A stretch of DNA of 64,000 bases from Tetraselmis striata (Eukaryota > Chlorophyta > Chlorodendrophyceae > Chlorodendrales > Chlorodendraceae), in the NCBI GenBank assembly GCA_006384855.1, contig VCJN01002785.1:62001-126000 (forward strand), written 5' to 3'. The position numbers were made by a program, and so were the translations under genes. Numbering within the stretch: position 1 is the first letter of the stretch; the number at the start of each line of letters is the position of its first letter. Shown here in pieces: positions 10,360 through 22,144 of the stretch. The notes beneath the pieces are model-generated. The model made no database searches, had not been told where the DNA came from, and worked only from the letters and a program-made list of their open reading frames with translations.

Positions 10360-12100
10360 TTAGCAACCGCTGCCCCGCCCATCCCACTCGCGTTGGCGCC
10401 GCGCTGCCCCGGCCGCCGCGCGTTGGCGCCGCGCTGCCCCGGCCGCCGCGCGTTGGCGCCGCGCTGCCCCGGCCGCCGCGCGTTGGCGCCGCGCTGCCCC
10501 GGCCGCCGCGCCTTGGCGCCGCGCTGCCCCGGCCGCCACGCCTTGGCGCCGCGCGGCCCCGGCCGCCGCGCCTTGGCGCCGCGCTGCCCCGGCCGCCGCC
10601 CCTTGGCGCCGCGCTGGGTATCGAGTCCTCCCCTCCCTAGTGAGCGCGTCCACCTGCGCCTTGCGCTCGGGGCCGTCCTCCTCCGTCACCACATTCTGCA
10701 ACCCCCACCGCGTGACGAACCACGCAGCTCCTTGCAGGCGCTTGTACATGTGCCCAAGCACCGCCAGTCGCGACACTGAACGCACCACCGCTGGGGACGC
10801 GAGCTCCTTCTCGGGCATGATCGCCTTCACCCGGGCCTCCTCGAATAGCGGACCGGCGTTAAGAATGGAAAACGTTTCCATGTGGTGCAAGCAGTCCTCC
10901 ATGACCCAGCCGGACTGCACCGTCACCTTGCCTGACCCTGCAGTCATGGAGGGGAATGCCGTCACGCCCACGCCCACGCCCACGCCCGGGGGGGGGAGGG
11001 GGGGGGGGGGTTTACCTTTCGACTTCTTGGACACTGCAAACGAAGGGCGCAACCCGCGTCCAAAGTTGCTGGGTATCGGGACTAAAGCCTGGCGCCGGTC
11101 TTCCTGCTGCATAGCTCGGAATCCAATGTGGCCCTGCACGGTGACAAATTTCCTCCAGAAGTCCCTTCCCAAGCCAAAAAAAACAGGTGGAACGGCGCGA
11201 GGGGGAAGAGGTTGACCATGCTGACATAGCCCAGGACCACATGCACATGGCACACGCCATGGCAGCCAGTGTTCTGCTTGGCCTCCGCCAGCCGGGTTGT
11301 GTTGAACGCACGCCGGGCAAGGTGCGTGATTCACTGGACAAGTCATCGCCTTCATGGACGGTTACCAAGCGAGCATCCCCGTCCGCATCCACAGGGGGGT
11401 GCTCCTGGGCAGCCGCCATAGCCTCCACAACCTGCCACGCCGACCAGACGGGTGCGTGTGATTCCATACAACCGCAGTTGAGTGGTGCCACCAGCACGCA
11501 GGCCGGGCCCACTCACCTCTAAACGGAGAAGGTCCACAATGTCACCGTCCTCGAAAACAGCGCGCCACTGGGTCGCCCCGCCGTACATCTCCAACACCCA
11601 CTCGGTAACGACGCTGGTTTTCATGCCGTAGTGCCATACTCCCCGGAACTTCTTGGCGATGACCTTCATGTAGAAGTCACCGGGATCGCCTTCCCGTATC
11701 ACGCCCTCATCGCGGGTTCCACGCCCGCCGGCGGCCACGCAGGCGCGTCGATGTCCATACCGTCTTCGCCAACGGGGTCCTCCCCCACGCCCATCACATC
11801 GTCCACCTTCGAGCCGCCGTCGTCCGAGACCGGCGCCGGCGGGCCGTTTCCGACGGCTGCAGCTACTCATGTTGCCGCCCCTGTTGCTGCTGCTGCCGCC
11901 CCTGCTGCTGCTGCTTGTGATAAGGCGGCCTTGCGGCGCAACTTAGCCGCACGCTTCAACGAGTGGCTACAGTTCGGGAATTTTAGGAAGTGCCGCTCTC
12001 GCGCCATCTTATCACATGTGCCCGTCACGCTGCCCCGGCAGTGCTTGCATGAGTACACGCCATCCTTCGACACACTCGCTATCCATCCCTTTGCCGGCAT
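10360..12100 (-). pseudogene. BED-finger gene of the arm unit (left copy)
   Basis: The gene starts at the ATG at 12,100 on the minus strand. Residues 18-44 form a C-x2-C-x15-H-x6-C finger of BED type (YSCKHCRG...RERHFLKFPNC). A basic patch, an Ala run and an acidic linker (KVDDVMGVGEDPVGEDGMDI) follow. A module KKFRGVWHYG...AVFEDGDIVDLL (Tudor/chromo-like DGD motif) ends at a clean donor GAG|GTGAGT at 11,517. Later exons encode GLGRDFWRKFVTVQGHIGF and, after a donor AAAG|GTAAAC with a C run, VQSGWVMEDCLHHMETF. The last frame runs through the 30-bp minisatellite as a 10-residue repeat (ARRQGAAAGA). A frame change lies in a short G run near 11,705, and the right arm has a different change at the same site, so both look damaged. 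BED fingers are typical of transposases and chromatin-boundary proteins. I did not recognise a catalytic domain. Confidence 0.5.
10389..10616 (-). repeat. 30-bp GC-rich coding minisatellite, ~7.6 copies
   Basis: The unit contains GTTGGCGCCGCGCTGCCCC and GGCCGCCGCG. Thirty bases keep the frame, so on the minus strand it encodes the decapeptide ARRQGAAAGA repeatedly. The right arm has about 5.5 units (57,283-57,446), and about 2.6 units lie outside the arms at 52,500-52,577. Confidence 0.85.
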
Positions 12101-12117
12101 GCCTGCTGCCGCGCGCG

Positions 12118-12148
12118 GGGGGCGGGGGGGGGGGGGGGGGGGGGGGGT
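12118..12148 (-). repeat. Poly-C run (sense) just upstream of the BED-gene start
   Basis: A long homopolymer is G on + and C on the BED-gene sense strand. It is followed on the sense strand by GCGCGCGGCAG and, shortly after, the ATG. The CAG could be an acceptor, putting the run in a 5' intron; the right arm has the same layout at about 55,768-55,790. Confidence 0.5.
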
Positions 12149-12695
12149 TGAGAGTTGGGGTGGATGTAACCCACCACCGGCAGGCAACACAGATGCGAGT
12201 GCGCGGCTGTCCGCGCTTGATTCAGCGGTGAGCGGCGGTGACCGTAAGGCGACCCCGTACTTCATGCGCGTGCTGGGGCGTTACACAATCATCAGCACTT
12301 AGGGCGGCTGCATTAAAACACGCACCTACGAACACCACCTACCGCCTACCACCTACCGTACCACCTACATCCGCCCACACCTCCGCCCGTCGTGCCGCAC
12401 ATCGCCGCACACCGCGGGGTCAGCGATGTGCGGCGATGTGCAGTGAGTGCGTACATCCGCCTGTACTTAGCCCGGGTGCTCCGCGTCGGCGGGCGACACG
12501 CGAGCCCGCGTGCGCATATCAATTTGATGAAATTATGGAAACGAGAAATTCATATAGTACTTTACAGGTCGCGCGCGATAGTCGTCGCTACTCGGTATGA
12601 AATCCACGTCCCTCGTCCGTCCCGTATCGTCCCCGTATGTCGTCGTTCGTCACCACTAGGGCACATTTACGTCACATCTGAATCTCACAGTGTAG

Positions 12696-13050
12696 TGTTA
12701 GGGTTGCGCCTAGCGACAACCCTAATACCACCACAAACCTGCGACGTTTTATGGCCAAGTAATCATACTGTTGTACTGCTGATATTTCAGCACGCGTATT
12801 ATTTACTGGTACGGCCACAACCAGACGCCAGTAATATTCCTTGTAACATAAATACAATACGCGCTACAACTCCTAAATCATCAGGGTAGCGCTACTAGTT
12901 GCCTGTCCGCGGTGCCGAGTCGGACCGCTATAGGATAAATATCCAATGCCACCAGCATGTTGTAAGAGATTACATTCTGCAACCAACTCAATTCGCCAAA
13001 CGCTACGAGTAAGAGCTCTGTTTCACTAAGTATTGCCACGAGTACTTACA
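12696..13050 (+). repeat. 5' LTR of the gypsy fossil
   Basis: It begins TGTTAGGG and ends CTTACA (TG...CA). The matching copy starts at 18,092 with TGTTAGGA. The putative primer-binding region begins TGGTTTCGG right after the LTR. Confidence 0.75.
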
Positions 13051-14949
13051 CTGGTTTCGGCTTCCTGTTACGATCCATCTCCACCTGCCGACCCACCGCG
13101 ACCTGCTCTCGCACGCACGACGATACATTCGCGATTTCGCTGGTCCTGCCGACCCTTGGTAACGATTCTGTACCCTTCAACCTTTATCCGAGTCGCGTGT
13201 CGCCATGGCATCGCACCGGAGCGCCCGTCAAGCCGGTTACCCTCCCGGTGGTGCACCCGCCGAGCAGTCTATGCGTCAAATTGTCGAGAAGAAGACGCTG
13301 GAAGCCCGCGTTGTGGCGCCAACCCAGAACATCTCTCACAAGCTCGCCGACGTTCATGACTTCCCAGCAGTCGTCAAGGCCTTTTTGGAGAACGTCGACA
13401 AAGAGATTTCTGACCGAAACAAGCTTTGGGTTCCTGAGATGGAAGCATGGCTCGGTCGATAGTTCAAGCCCGATCCCGATTCTATCGCGGCTCACACCCA
13501 CCAACTGGTGCTCAACAACCATGAGCTCCAGGTTCACATTGTCATGGGCAGCGAGGTCCTGACTCACTTCACCAGCTATCATGACTGGAAGCAAGCTTTC
13601 TTCCAGGCACCTTTCCCCAACGGAATTCAGACAGCCGTCGGAGACTACGCGCGTGACATCTCCGTCAAGCCGAGCGGCCCCAAAATGGCTACAAGTTGTG
13701 TCGACTTGCGGCGCAAGCTACAAGCTGCATATGCTTTGCTGCATGAACCTTTCGATGTCAAGTACTTGCAAGTGCATCGTATTTTGCATGCGATTCCCAA
13801 GCACGAGAGAGCCGAGGTACAGAAGATGGCTAGCCACGCCAACGGGACTGTCTCAGTAGACTCACGAAGTGCTTTTCATGCATCTCTCGGCTATCGCCGA
13901 GGAGCACCGCCTCGCTGTCGAGAGCGCCAAGAAGAAGCAAGCCAACATCACGGCCCACAAGCGTCACTACGAGGAGTATTCGGGTCGTCGTCACATGCCG
14001 ACCTTCCCAAACCCGTGGTCGCGCAACAACGGATCGTCGACCAGCTCTGCTGAGTCGCCCTATTGCTCATGATAGCTTGCCCAGTCGCCCACCAAAAAAG
14101 AGTCGCGCTTCTCTGGTAAGTGCGCCAAATGCGGCAACAAGGCCACTCAATTTATGAATGCTGCCATGCGTCCGAACAGGACAAACAACAGTTCAAAGCC
14201 AAAGTGGCTGCTAACAAGCTAGCCAAGCAAGTCGACAAGATCGACCTACACAAAAAACAAATGACGGTGTTGGGCGGCATGCCAACCTGTGCCCCTCAAT
14301 GCAATTGGGACAATTGACTCTGACATGTCGCCGAGTCCATGCGAAAATGCATGCACTGCCAAATTGCCTGATCAGCCCCTGGAACGCAATTGGTTGCCCA
14401 ATGGCGAGCGCTAGCATCCTTGTACCTGTAGACATTGGCCTGAAGCACCACATATGTCATCAGGCTGTCTGCCAGCTTTAATGGGCAGTGGCTCTGGTAT
14501 CTGAAACGAGGCTCGCAACCATCTGAGCCAGCCTCTCCCGCCGCCCCGTGAACGGCGACATGCGGGACAGGCACGCAAGACCCGGGGCTCGTGATCACGA
14601 GCGCGTTCAATCCCGCGTGGAGGTAAGGTCAACCACCATCAACCTTGCGCACCAGCCCCCGCCCTGGCGCCAGCACCAGCACCGACACTGGGCACCCACT
14701 GTATCTAAGAAAGTGCAAAGCGACCCCTTGACATGTGTCCCTGTTGACGCCCATCGCGTGCATGCATGCATGAGATCGAGGATACATATGTCGATATGGT
14801 TGAGCATTGCGCTCCCGCGGCACTGAACCCCTCCGACTCGCCACCTGAGCATGAAGCTCGTGGGTGCTCCTGTGCTCATTCACACCTCGTTGCCGACATC
14901 GAGCACGAGACAGGGTGCAGAGAAAATGCCGACAAAAAATGTCAAAGAC

Positions 14950-15380
14950 AAAGAGACGCATGCTAGACTGCATGCCAAACTGATTATCATGCCAAAGAGA
15001 TCTCGAGTGCGCAGAATGCGTACCAAAATTAATAGTCGAAAGAATGACACTGAAACTAACAAATATGCAAATCCAAATGCATGTCCAACTGACCCTGTTG
15101 TGATTGACCAAGCAGAATTCAAGAGACTGAATTATGTCTACGGTCCAGTCACTTTTGATGCTTGTGCCTCAGCATATGAGGCTGTCTGTTCAGATTATTG
15201 CAGTGCTGAAAAGCCACTTCTGCAACGGGACATCAAAGGTAAAACTGTGTTCATCAATCCAGTGTATGATGACACAGCCATGTCCATCTTGCAACATTTC
15301 GAGATGCAAAGACAAGAGTCACCCTTTGACACAAGAGGTATTACTGTTATGCCCAGATGGTCCTCACAATTAGGATAACC
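14950..15380 (+). other. Dam-like N6-adenine methyltransferase segment inside the gypsy fossil
   Basis: The frame reads VTFDACASAYEAVCSDYCS, then DIKGKTVFINPVYDD and GITVMPRW. From memory of the family, phage-type Dam methyltransferases (PF05869) show LDVCAS...N, then VWCNPPY, then a beta strand ending LLPARTDTKW. The order and spacing match, with INPVY in place of the catalytic NPPY. The segment lies between the Gag-like region and the protease of the element. Whether it was ever catalytic is open; it may be a substrate-binding relic. Confidence 0.55.
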
Positions 15381-18091
15381 CTGGAAACCGCTGATTTCAA
15401 AATATAAGAAAATTCACAGCTACCTGCTTGGAACATGTCTGTTTCACACACCCAGCTCAGCAACTGATACTGAACCTCTGGGATCCACTGAGTGGTATGT
15501 TGATGTCTACCTTGCTGACTATACTGTGGAGGAACGTTCAGCCCAGGCAAGTAATGATGTCGTAACCACTGAAGAACTCAAAACCATGCTGGCTGAGCAG
15601 CAAAGTAAGGAGTATAAACCAAAAGCCAAGAAGTCCCATCATTCACGTATGATGACAGAATTTTTTTTGTTACCAGCAATTCTGATCATGATTTATTGCT
15701 GTTACACCCCATCCGTACTGAATTCAATATGACACCTTAAGTACTGGTTGACAGCGGTGCCACTTTGAACTTTGCCAGCACCAAGTATGTCAAAGAGAAA
15801 AAAATACCAACTACACCACTTCAAAATAAAGTCAGAGTTATTCTTGCTGATGGTAGGATGCTTCATAAAAAATCACCATTGAATTGATTATCAACAGTTA
15901 CACAGTACCCATTGACTTCACAATCACACCGTTACAGAATAATTTCAATCTGGTTTTAGGGATGCAATTCCTAAAGCAACACAACCCACATGTTGATTGG
16001 GAATCTGGTCTGACGACTTTTCCAAAATGCTTAAAAGTCCAATGCCAAACAAAGCCCCGCCAAGCCAATGTCAGAATGGTTCATGCTAATGCCATGGCCA
16101 GAGAGATTGCCAAGCATGACCCTGACACAGTTTATTTCTGCGTCATTGTTAAACAATACAATGCCACCAGGGATTGATGAGATGATATAGATGATGAGAT
16201 TAATGCAATTGACACTGACCAGTCTGCAGCTTATACAGCTCATACCAGAGACTTGTTGCGGAAGCATAAACCAATATGCTCTCCACTTGACAACCTCTCA
16301 CAATTACGCCCTTTTCTTGATCATGAGATCCCTCTTGTTCCTGATGCTCAAGTTTCCGCAGGGAAAATATTCAGATTGTCATCTGCAGAATTAGAGGAAC
16401 TTAGAGCACAACTGAATTCTTTTCTTGAGAAACAGTTTATGCATGAGTCCTTCTATCCATATGCAGCTCATGTTCTCTTCGCCCGCAAGGCCAATGTCGG
16501 TCTGCGCATGTGCATTGACTACCGTCAATTGAAAAAATACACTAAAAAGGTTGAGTTCCCTATTCCACCTGCTGATGCATTACTCGATATGCTATTTGTG
16601 CTACTGTCTATTCAGCTCTTGATCTCGCCTTAGGTTATCACCAACTCCAGATAAAGGCTATCTCTGCTATTGTCTATTCCCTCTTGATCTCGCCTTAGGT
16701 CATCACCAACTCCGGATTAATCCACCTGATGTTCCTAAGATAGTTATTCAGCTCTTGATCTCGCCTTAGGTTATCACCAACTCCGGATAAAGGCTATCTC
16801 TGCTATTGTCTATTCCGCTCTTGATCTCGCCTTATGTCATCACCAACTCCGGATTAATCCACCTGATGTTCCTAAGATAGCGTTCAAAACTGTCTATAAC
16901 AGTAATTTAACCTATTTTGCACCGTGGAATTCATTTTGCACCGTAGGGTTTGTTTATACCCTAGTTCCCGGGTTTACTATCAGTACTTAAGACTCACTGG
17001 TGATGTAGCTTGGGTTTGTAGACCTTGGGTGCAGTGCATCATTCAACAGCATGAAGGCCAGCCGCGACGCATATCCAATGTTGGTTTTGGAGCATTTTGT
17101 CCAAAATGGGACAAGATGAGGCTATGAAATCAATATTTATTATGATTATTACATCCAGCGGCTAGCTAGCCACAAGACGTTTTGGTTAAGTCATTTGGCG
17201 CTTGCTGAATTTTCTTACAACAATGCAGTCCATTCAGCAACACATTATGCCCCTTTTGAGGCAATTTCTGGCATGATGCCACTGACACCACCTGATCTGA
17301 TTGCTACTGCCAACCAAGATGCACACAACACAGTTGCAAATATTCAGGATATTCACACGCTGATTCTGAGCAATTGAAGCTTGTTGATGAAGATCAAAAG
17401 GTCTACAACGACCGCAAAACCAGCCGTGTTGAGATCGCAGAAGGAGACAAAGTCTGGCTCTCGACGGAGCACCTACTTATTCGCGACCAGCCGACAAGCA
17501 GCTTCCGACAACGCTACATCGGCCCGTACCCGGTCACAGCCAAGATCTCCAGCCAGGCGTATCGTCTGCGCCTGCCGCCAACATTCGACTGCCACAATGT
17601 GTTTCACATTAGTCAATTGCGCCGGTGCGTCAACCCAGCCGCACAGCCCGATGCAATTCCGTCTAGTCGTGTGGAGCCCTCCGTCGACGAGTTCGTCGTT
17701 GAACGCGTGCTCGACTTCTCTATCGAGAGCCGTGAGGATCCGATCAAGCGGGGACTCTGCCTCGTCTTTATGGTGCGTTGGTTGAACTACGACTCAAGCC
17801 ACGACAACTGGCAACCATACAGCGCGCTGCGACGTGTCGAGGCGCTACACGACTTCGCGAGGGCGAGCCGACATCTGCAAGACACGCTGAGCTCAAAGAA
17901 CTACGCTAACCTGCGAGCGGGCCACCCGTCGGGTTTTCCGAGAGTCCATCCCGGAACGTTGACACCTGCTGCTGCTGTTGTTGATGATACATCACACTTC
18001 CACCGCCAACCGACTTCTGCGCCAGGCCTTCGGCGACGCGAACAAACACTTTCCAGTTCGTCCCGTTCTAGATTTTCCAGAGGGGTGAGAA

Positions 18092-19159
18092 TGTTAGGAT
18101 TATTACGCCTAGCGAGCGACTACCCTAGTACCACCACAGAACCTGCGACGCCGATATTATGGCCAAGTAATTGTACCTGTACTCGTACAGTCATACTGCT
18201 ATACCGATATTTCACGCGTATTATTTATTACTAGTACGGCCACAACCAGACGCCAGTAATATTTCTTGTAACATACAGTTCGCGCGATAACTCCTTAATT
18301 ATCAGGATAGCTTTTTGGGTATGGTGGTATCTGCGGGAACACTGTTGCCGTCGATACCACCATTGCCCCTATCCTCGGCGTGTCAAGCTCGGATTCAACG
18401 ATAGATGGACTGCATTGCGGGCTGCATAGCGCCACAAAATCCAGAAGTATGACGAGGGTGTCCGAAACGCCGCCGGCCTGCTTCGCTTTGTTCCTTTCGC
18501 CGTTTCCGATTTCGGCTCGCTGGTTCCACACGCTGAGGCCGTCTTGGTGGAGCTCGCGAAAGCTAGCCACACACACACACACAGGCCAAAAAATCGGCCA
18601 GCTCTTGCCTGCGTGGCGCCGCCGTTTATCCTTGCTCATCAACATGGCACATGCAGAAAACGTTCTTGGCGGGGTCGCGGCCGCGCGTGCGGCACGTGAT
18701 GGTGCTCCTGCGCCCGCGTCCCGTCGCTCGTCGGCCTGTGTTGGTATGACCCGGGTCATTGGCTGCAAGCGTCCTCGCCGCGGCTGATGGCCTACCCCGG
18801 GGCGGTGGCCCCTTTGGTTCCTGGCAGCTTGGCGACTTGGTTCCCTTGCCTCTCCCTTGGTTCTTGGGTCCATGGACTCCTGCTCGACCTTGGTTTCAGG
18901 CTTATGTCTCTCTTTTGTTGGCAACCTTTCATAGTTGTTGTTAGTTTTGTTGGTAGCGCTCATTATGTTAAAGCCTTGATGTAAAAATGATGATTGTCAC
19001 GATACTAGCTGCCTATCTGCGGTGCCGAGTCGGACCGCTACATGATAAATATGCAATGCCACCGGCATATTGTAAGAGATTACATTCTGCAATCAACCGA
19101 ATTCGCCAAACGCTACGAGTAGAGCCTTGTTTCATTAAGTACTGCCACGAGTACTTATA
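18092..19159 (+). repeat. 3' LTR of the gypsy fossil, split by an insertion
   Basis: The left part (18,092-18,310) matches the start of the 5' LTR and the right part (about 18,997-19,159) matches its end. The right part includes GTGCCGAGTCGGACCGCTA, which is also in the 5' LTR. The ~690 bp between them have no counterpart in the 5' LTR. Confidence 0.75.
18311..18996. mobile_element. ~690-bp unclassified insertion within the gypsy 3' LTR
   Basis: The LTR is interrupted after ...CAGGATAG and resumes at GATACTAGCTGCC, so GATA flanks the insert on both sides as a possible 4-bp duplication. The insert has a (CA)n tract near 18,570. Its right end is T-rich (TTTTGTTGG, then GATGTAAAAATGATGATTG), like a SINE or LINE 3' tail. 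A 222-codon minus-strand frame crosses it but has no recognised domain and low-complexity composition. Confidence 0.5.
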
Positions 19160-19379
19160 GATTCGCATCGCTCCGCCGCGGTGAATACGGGAGACGTCGG
19201 TGTATGTAAAGCGATTCGGGGCGTGCCGTCGTTCCAGGAGTTGTATGGACGGGACTGGTGACGTCAGCGGGCGGAATTCCAATGCGGCGGGTGGTATCTG
19301 CCAGTCGCGAGGCGGTCTGGAAACACGGAGGCATGTTGTTGCGGCTCTTGCTTGCTGCGTCCGAGCCTATAGGTCGTTG

Positions 19380-20060
19380 GGTGGTATCAAGGTGGAAGTG
19401 CGGCGTACGGCCCTGAGGGCAGCCGACATCTTGGTCGAAGCTTCCGCTGCGTTGACGTTTGCGAGGTAGGGGGCGGAAGCCACCAAGTACACTCCCACCG
19501 GTCATTTGGTGCCGAGGTCCTTGTTCGGGGCTGTCTCGGTGTGTTGGTCTGGGGACCGGAATTTGGTCAGGTCCGCAGGGAGCTCGCATAATCTCTGCAT
19601 GTAGGGGTGGTTGAGGAGATGAGCTTTCTTGTAGGATGCGTCTATCCACTCGGGGAGGATGAGCACTGTGGCGGTAGTCTCGTGCCTCTGAGCGTGCACG
19701 CTACGGAGAGCGTGTTGCACCGTTTTCAGCATACATTTGTCACTCATCGTATTCGGGGTTCGCGAGGGACGTTTCAGCCCACAAGTACAGGTCGTTGAAG
19801 GGTCTAGCGCCGAAAACTACATCTGCGGGGTACATGCTATGATACTGGGAGGTATAGATCGACTTGTTGAGGGGGTCGCTGAAAAGTTATGTGCGGGCAT
19901 GGAGGGCGGTCATGATTGCCAGTGTAAAGCGGTCATCCGTGGCCCATCTGTTTCTTCGGATTTGGTGTTTGGAATTGTCGTCGGCACTCGTAAGGGTACC
20001 CACTCTGCCGAGGAGCGCATAAACCTCATCTGCAAACGGGTAGCATCACATGTGATCACA
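19380..20060 (-). mobile_element. Second Dam-like retroelement fragment, broken
   Basis: On the minus strand a run of residues reads SMYPADVVFGARPFNDLYLW, then TTATVLILPEWIDASYKKAH, HPYMQRLCELPADLTKFRS and VGVYLVASAPYLANVNAA. From memory this resembles the DNA-methyltransferase-like segment that precedes reverse transcriptase in several algal LTR-type elements (a substrate loop like NPPF, then TTATVLILP-x-W). It is an isolated fossil with at least two or three breaks. No LTR, RT or integrase lies next to it. It is not the same copy as the gypsy segment at 15 kb. Confidence 0.45.
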
Positions 20061-22144
20061 TCACAGATATGTAGAGCACCACACACCCATGCACATATTA
20101 CCTATGGGGTTTGCGAATTTGGTCCACATTCCCATGCGCGGCTACACTGAGACCGTACGCGCGTGCATGCGTGATACTAAGGGTCGTACGGCTGGGGGGG
20201 GGGGGGGGGGAGGGGATGCCGTGACAGCGCGACACCCCATATTGCCACGCGGTGGCCGTTGCCGTCAACGCTTTCATTCAGGCAAAAGCAAGCCTTCTGG
20301 CGCTAGCGCTTCAAAGCCACAAATTGCGCCACCTGGTGTGCACAAACAGGCGTGGGACACTACAACCCCCGTACTTATACCACATCATCTTTGGTATGAT
20401 CACTATCCACCATACGCGTAGGGCATTGCAATTTAGTCATTCACGTCCTGGATCAAGCCCTACGTGTCGATAACGATGGTTTATGGCCAAAATCATGGTC
20501 AAAGTGCGGCTGACTGTGATCGTTGCACGCGCATGCGGGAGAGGAATCTCGCGGCCTTTAAATCTCGCGGCCTCCTTGCCGTAGGCCAAAGCTTTTCTAT
20601 AGCAGTGCGTGGCCGCATGCTCATAGCGCGCCATGGTGAGCCCAGTGGGGCGGCAATGGCGTGCACCTTAATGCATCGATGCTGGTGGAAATAATGTTTT
20701 GAAAGGGGGATCCGGCATGGCGGCCGTGGGCATCGCTCAAGGGGGTTATGCGGAAAGTATGAGTGGTCCGTGCACAAGTACATACAACACACTGTCCCCG
20801 CCACCGTGTATCAGGTTTTGAGAACCCCCTGGCGTAAAGTTTTACGCCAACGTGTTGACCACACGCGGACACAAACGTCAGATTTCGACACATTATTTCA
20901 AAAAACTCGAAAAGTGCCTAATTGGCCTCGGACGACCGTGTTGCTACTGTTGAATTTGTAGCCATGCTCACGTGGTTTTTATCTGTATTTATATTAAAAA
21001 TTTCTGACGTTTCCTCGCGCAACGCACTGAGCGATACCGCGAGTTTGAGAGCTGCACCACAAGGCGGCACTGCGATGGCGATTGCATCACGCGACATCGT
21101 GCACGGGCGCACGCCACTATATATGGCTCCACCCCAAGCAAAAATACCCTAGCCTCTTTGCTGGCATGTTTCCTCGCCTACCCATGGCTATCCCACCATG
21201 CACTGGTCTATGCATGCGCGGCGGGACGTGCGGGGCACCAACTCCCGTTGTTATTGTGGGGGTACTGGAAACGCTGAGTGTGGCGCAAGTGCCACTCGCC
21301 ACTCGTGTAGGGCACTTCTTAGGGCCAAAGGGGTTGCTTACACCCTATGGTGGTAAAGGCTGATCATAAATGTGCAATATTCCAGGATTTCAGGTCATAG
21401 ACCCTAGATCCAGCTGCCCTACTATTCGTAAGCTCGGATTCGGCGAGAAAGGGGCCTGGGACTTATGTGGAGGAGTGTATGTTCGCGCTGCTTGCTATAT
21501 ATTCGTCGCGCGCGCGCTACTTCTTACGCTTTGTCACATGTTCTATAGCAGATATCCTTACAGCATCATGAATTCGCTGCTTGAGGCATGCTTGAGGCGC
21601 AAACTACGACAAATGATTAGTAATAATTAGCGTTTACGGACTACGGGTACCCGGCGGGCGGTACATCAACGGATCGACGTACCAGTTTTAACGGTATAAC
21701 GACAGCGCAGCACAAATGCCCTGCTCGTCGTCGCCGCGCTACAGGGAATTTGTCGCTACAGGTACCTGGTAAGGATTAGTCGCTACCTGTACTCGCTAGT
21801 TGTCCGTAGTCGCTAATAAGATTTTCAGCAGGCACCATTACCCGTACAGAGAAACCCTCGCGAATATACTCGCGATAGACTAAGGATTACTGTCGTCGCT
21901 AATCCTTACCCGCGAATTACAGGGTACCCTGTAGCAGCATCAGCAGGTCGTCATGATATATTATGCTGTGGTGTAAGATATTATATGTAAGAATAATGAT
22001 TCTTATACGGCCGCCCCTATATTGATGATAATACTGATATAATAAGGATAATCTATGAAAATAAATTACACATATATCCGCGCTAGTACAGTATTATCAG
22101 TCAGGGCGGGGCAGCAGGCGCCTATTCTATAGCTACGAGTACAA
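20061..22144. other. No recognised gene; G run at 20,194-20,210
   Basis: Frames here are short, on both strands and without motifs. A 17-base G run is present. From about 21,640 the DNA turns AT-richer with many TAC/GTA-type simple motifs and no coding signal. Confidence 0.5.

Larger units (their letters stand above)
7667..12688 (-). repeat. Left inverted arm of a 5-6 kb duplicated unit
   Basis: This arm matches 55,204-61,336 in inverted orientation along its whole length with high similarity. Shared landmarks, from the outer to the inner end: a 10-bp minisatellite, a ~370-bp tandem repeat, a 100-aa basic ORF, a Cys-rich ORF, a 30-bp minisatellite, a BED-finger gene, and an end reading ACGTCACATCTGAATCTCAC. 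Length differences come mostly from repeat copy number and from one ~0.6-kb segment present only in the right arm. The arm is either one terminal inverted repeat of a ~53.7-kb element or one of two oppositely oriented insertions of the same unit. Confidence 0.85.
12696..19159 (+). mobile_element. Ty3/gypsy chromovirus fossil with Dam-like segment, broken
   Basis: This is an old LTR retroelement. It has a 355-bp 5' LTR (12,696-13,050) and a diverged 3' LTR (18,092-19,159) that is itself interrupted by an unrelated insertion. Internal parts in order: Gag-like N-terminus (about 13,205-14,100), a zinc-knuckle trace (CAKCGN), an N6-adenine methyltransferase (Dam)-like segment (about 14,950-15,380), aspartic protease (VDSGAT, then LGMQFLKQ), the N-terminal part of reverse transcriptase (RMCIDYRQLKK), the integrase end, and a chromodomain (about 17,380-17,930). 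Much of the RT, the RNase H and the integrase core is not recognisable, and a short RT stretch is present in repeated copies (about 16,600-16,880). It is clearly broken, with well over ten breaks. LTR divergence and lack of a clear target duplication suggest an old insertion. It starts 8 bp inside the inner end of the left arm. Confidence 0.85.

Noticed and set aside
18295-18963. 222-codon minus-strand ORF in the gypsy 3' LTR insertion
   Set aside because: It crosses the insertion boundary into LTR sequence and has low-complexity Arg/Glu/Lys composition without a domain.
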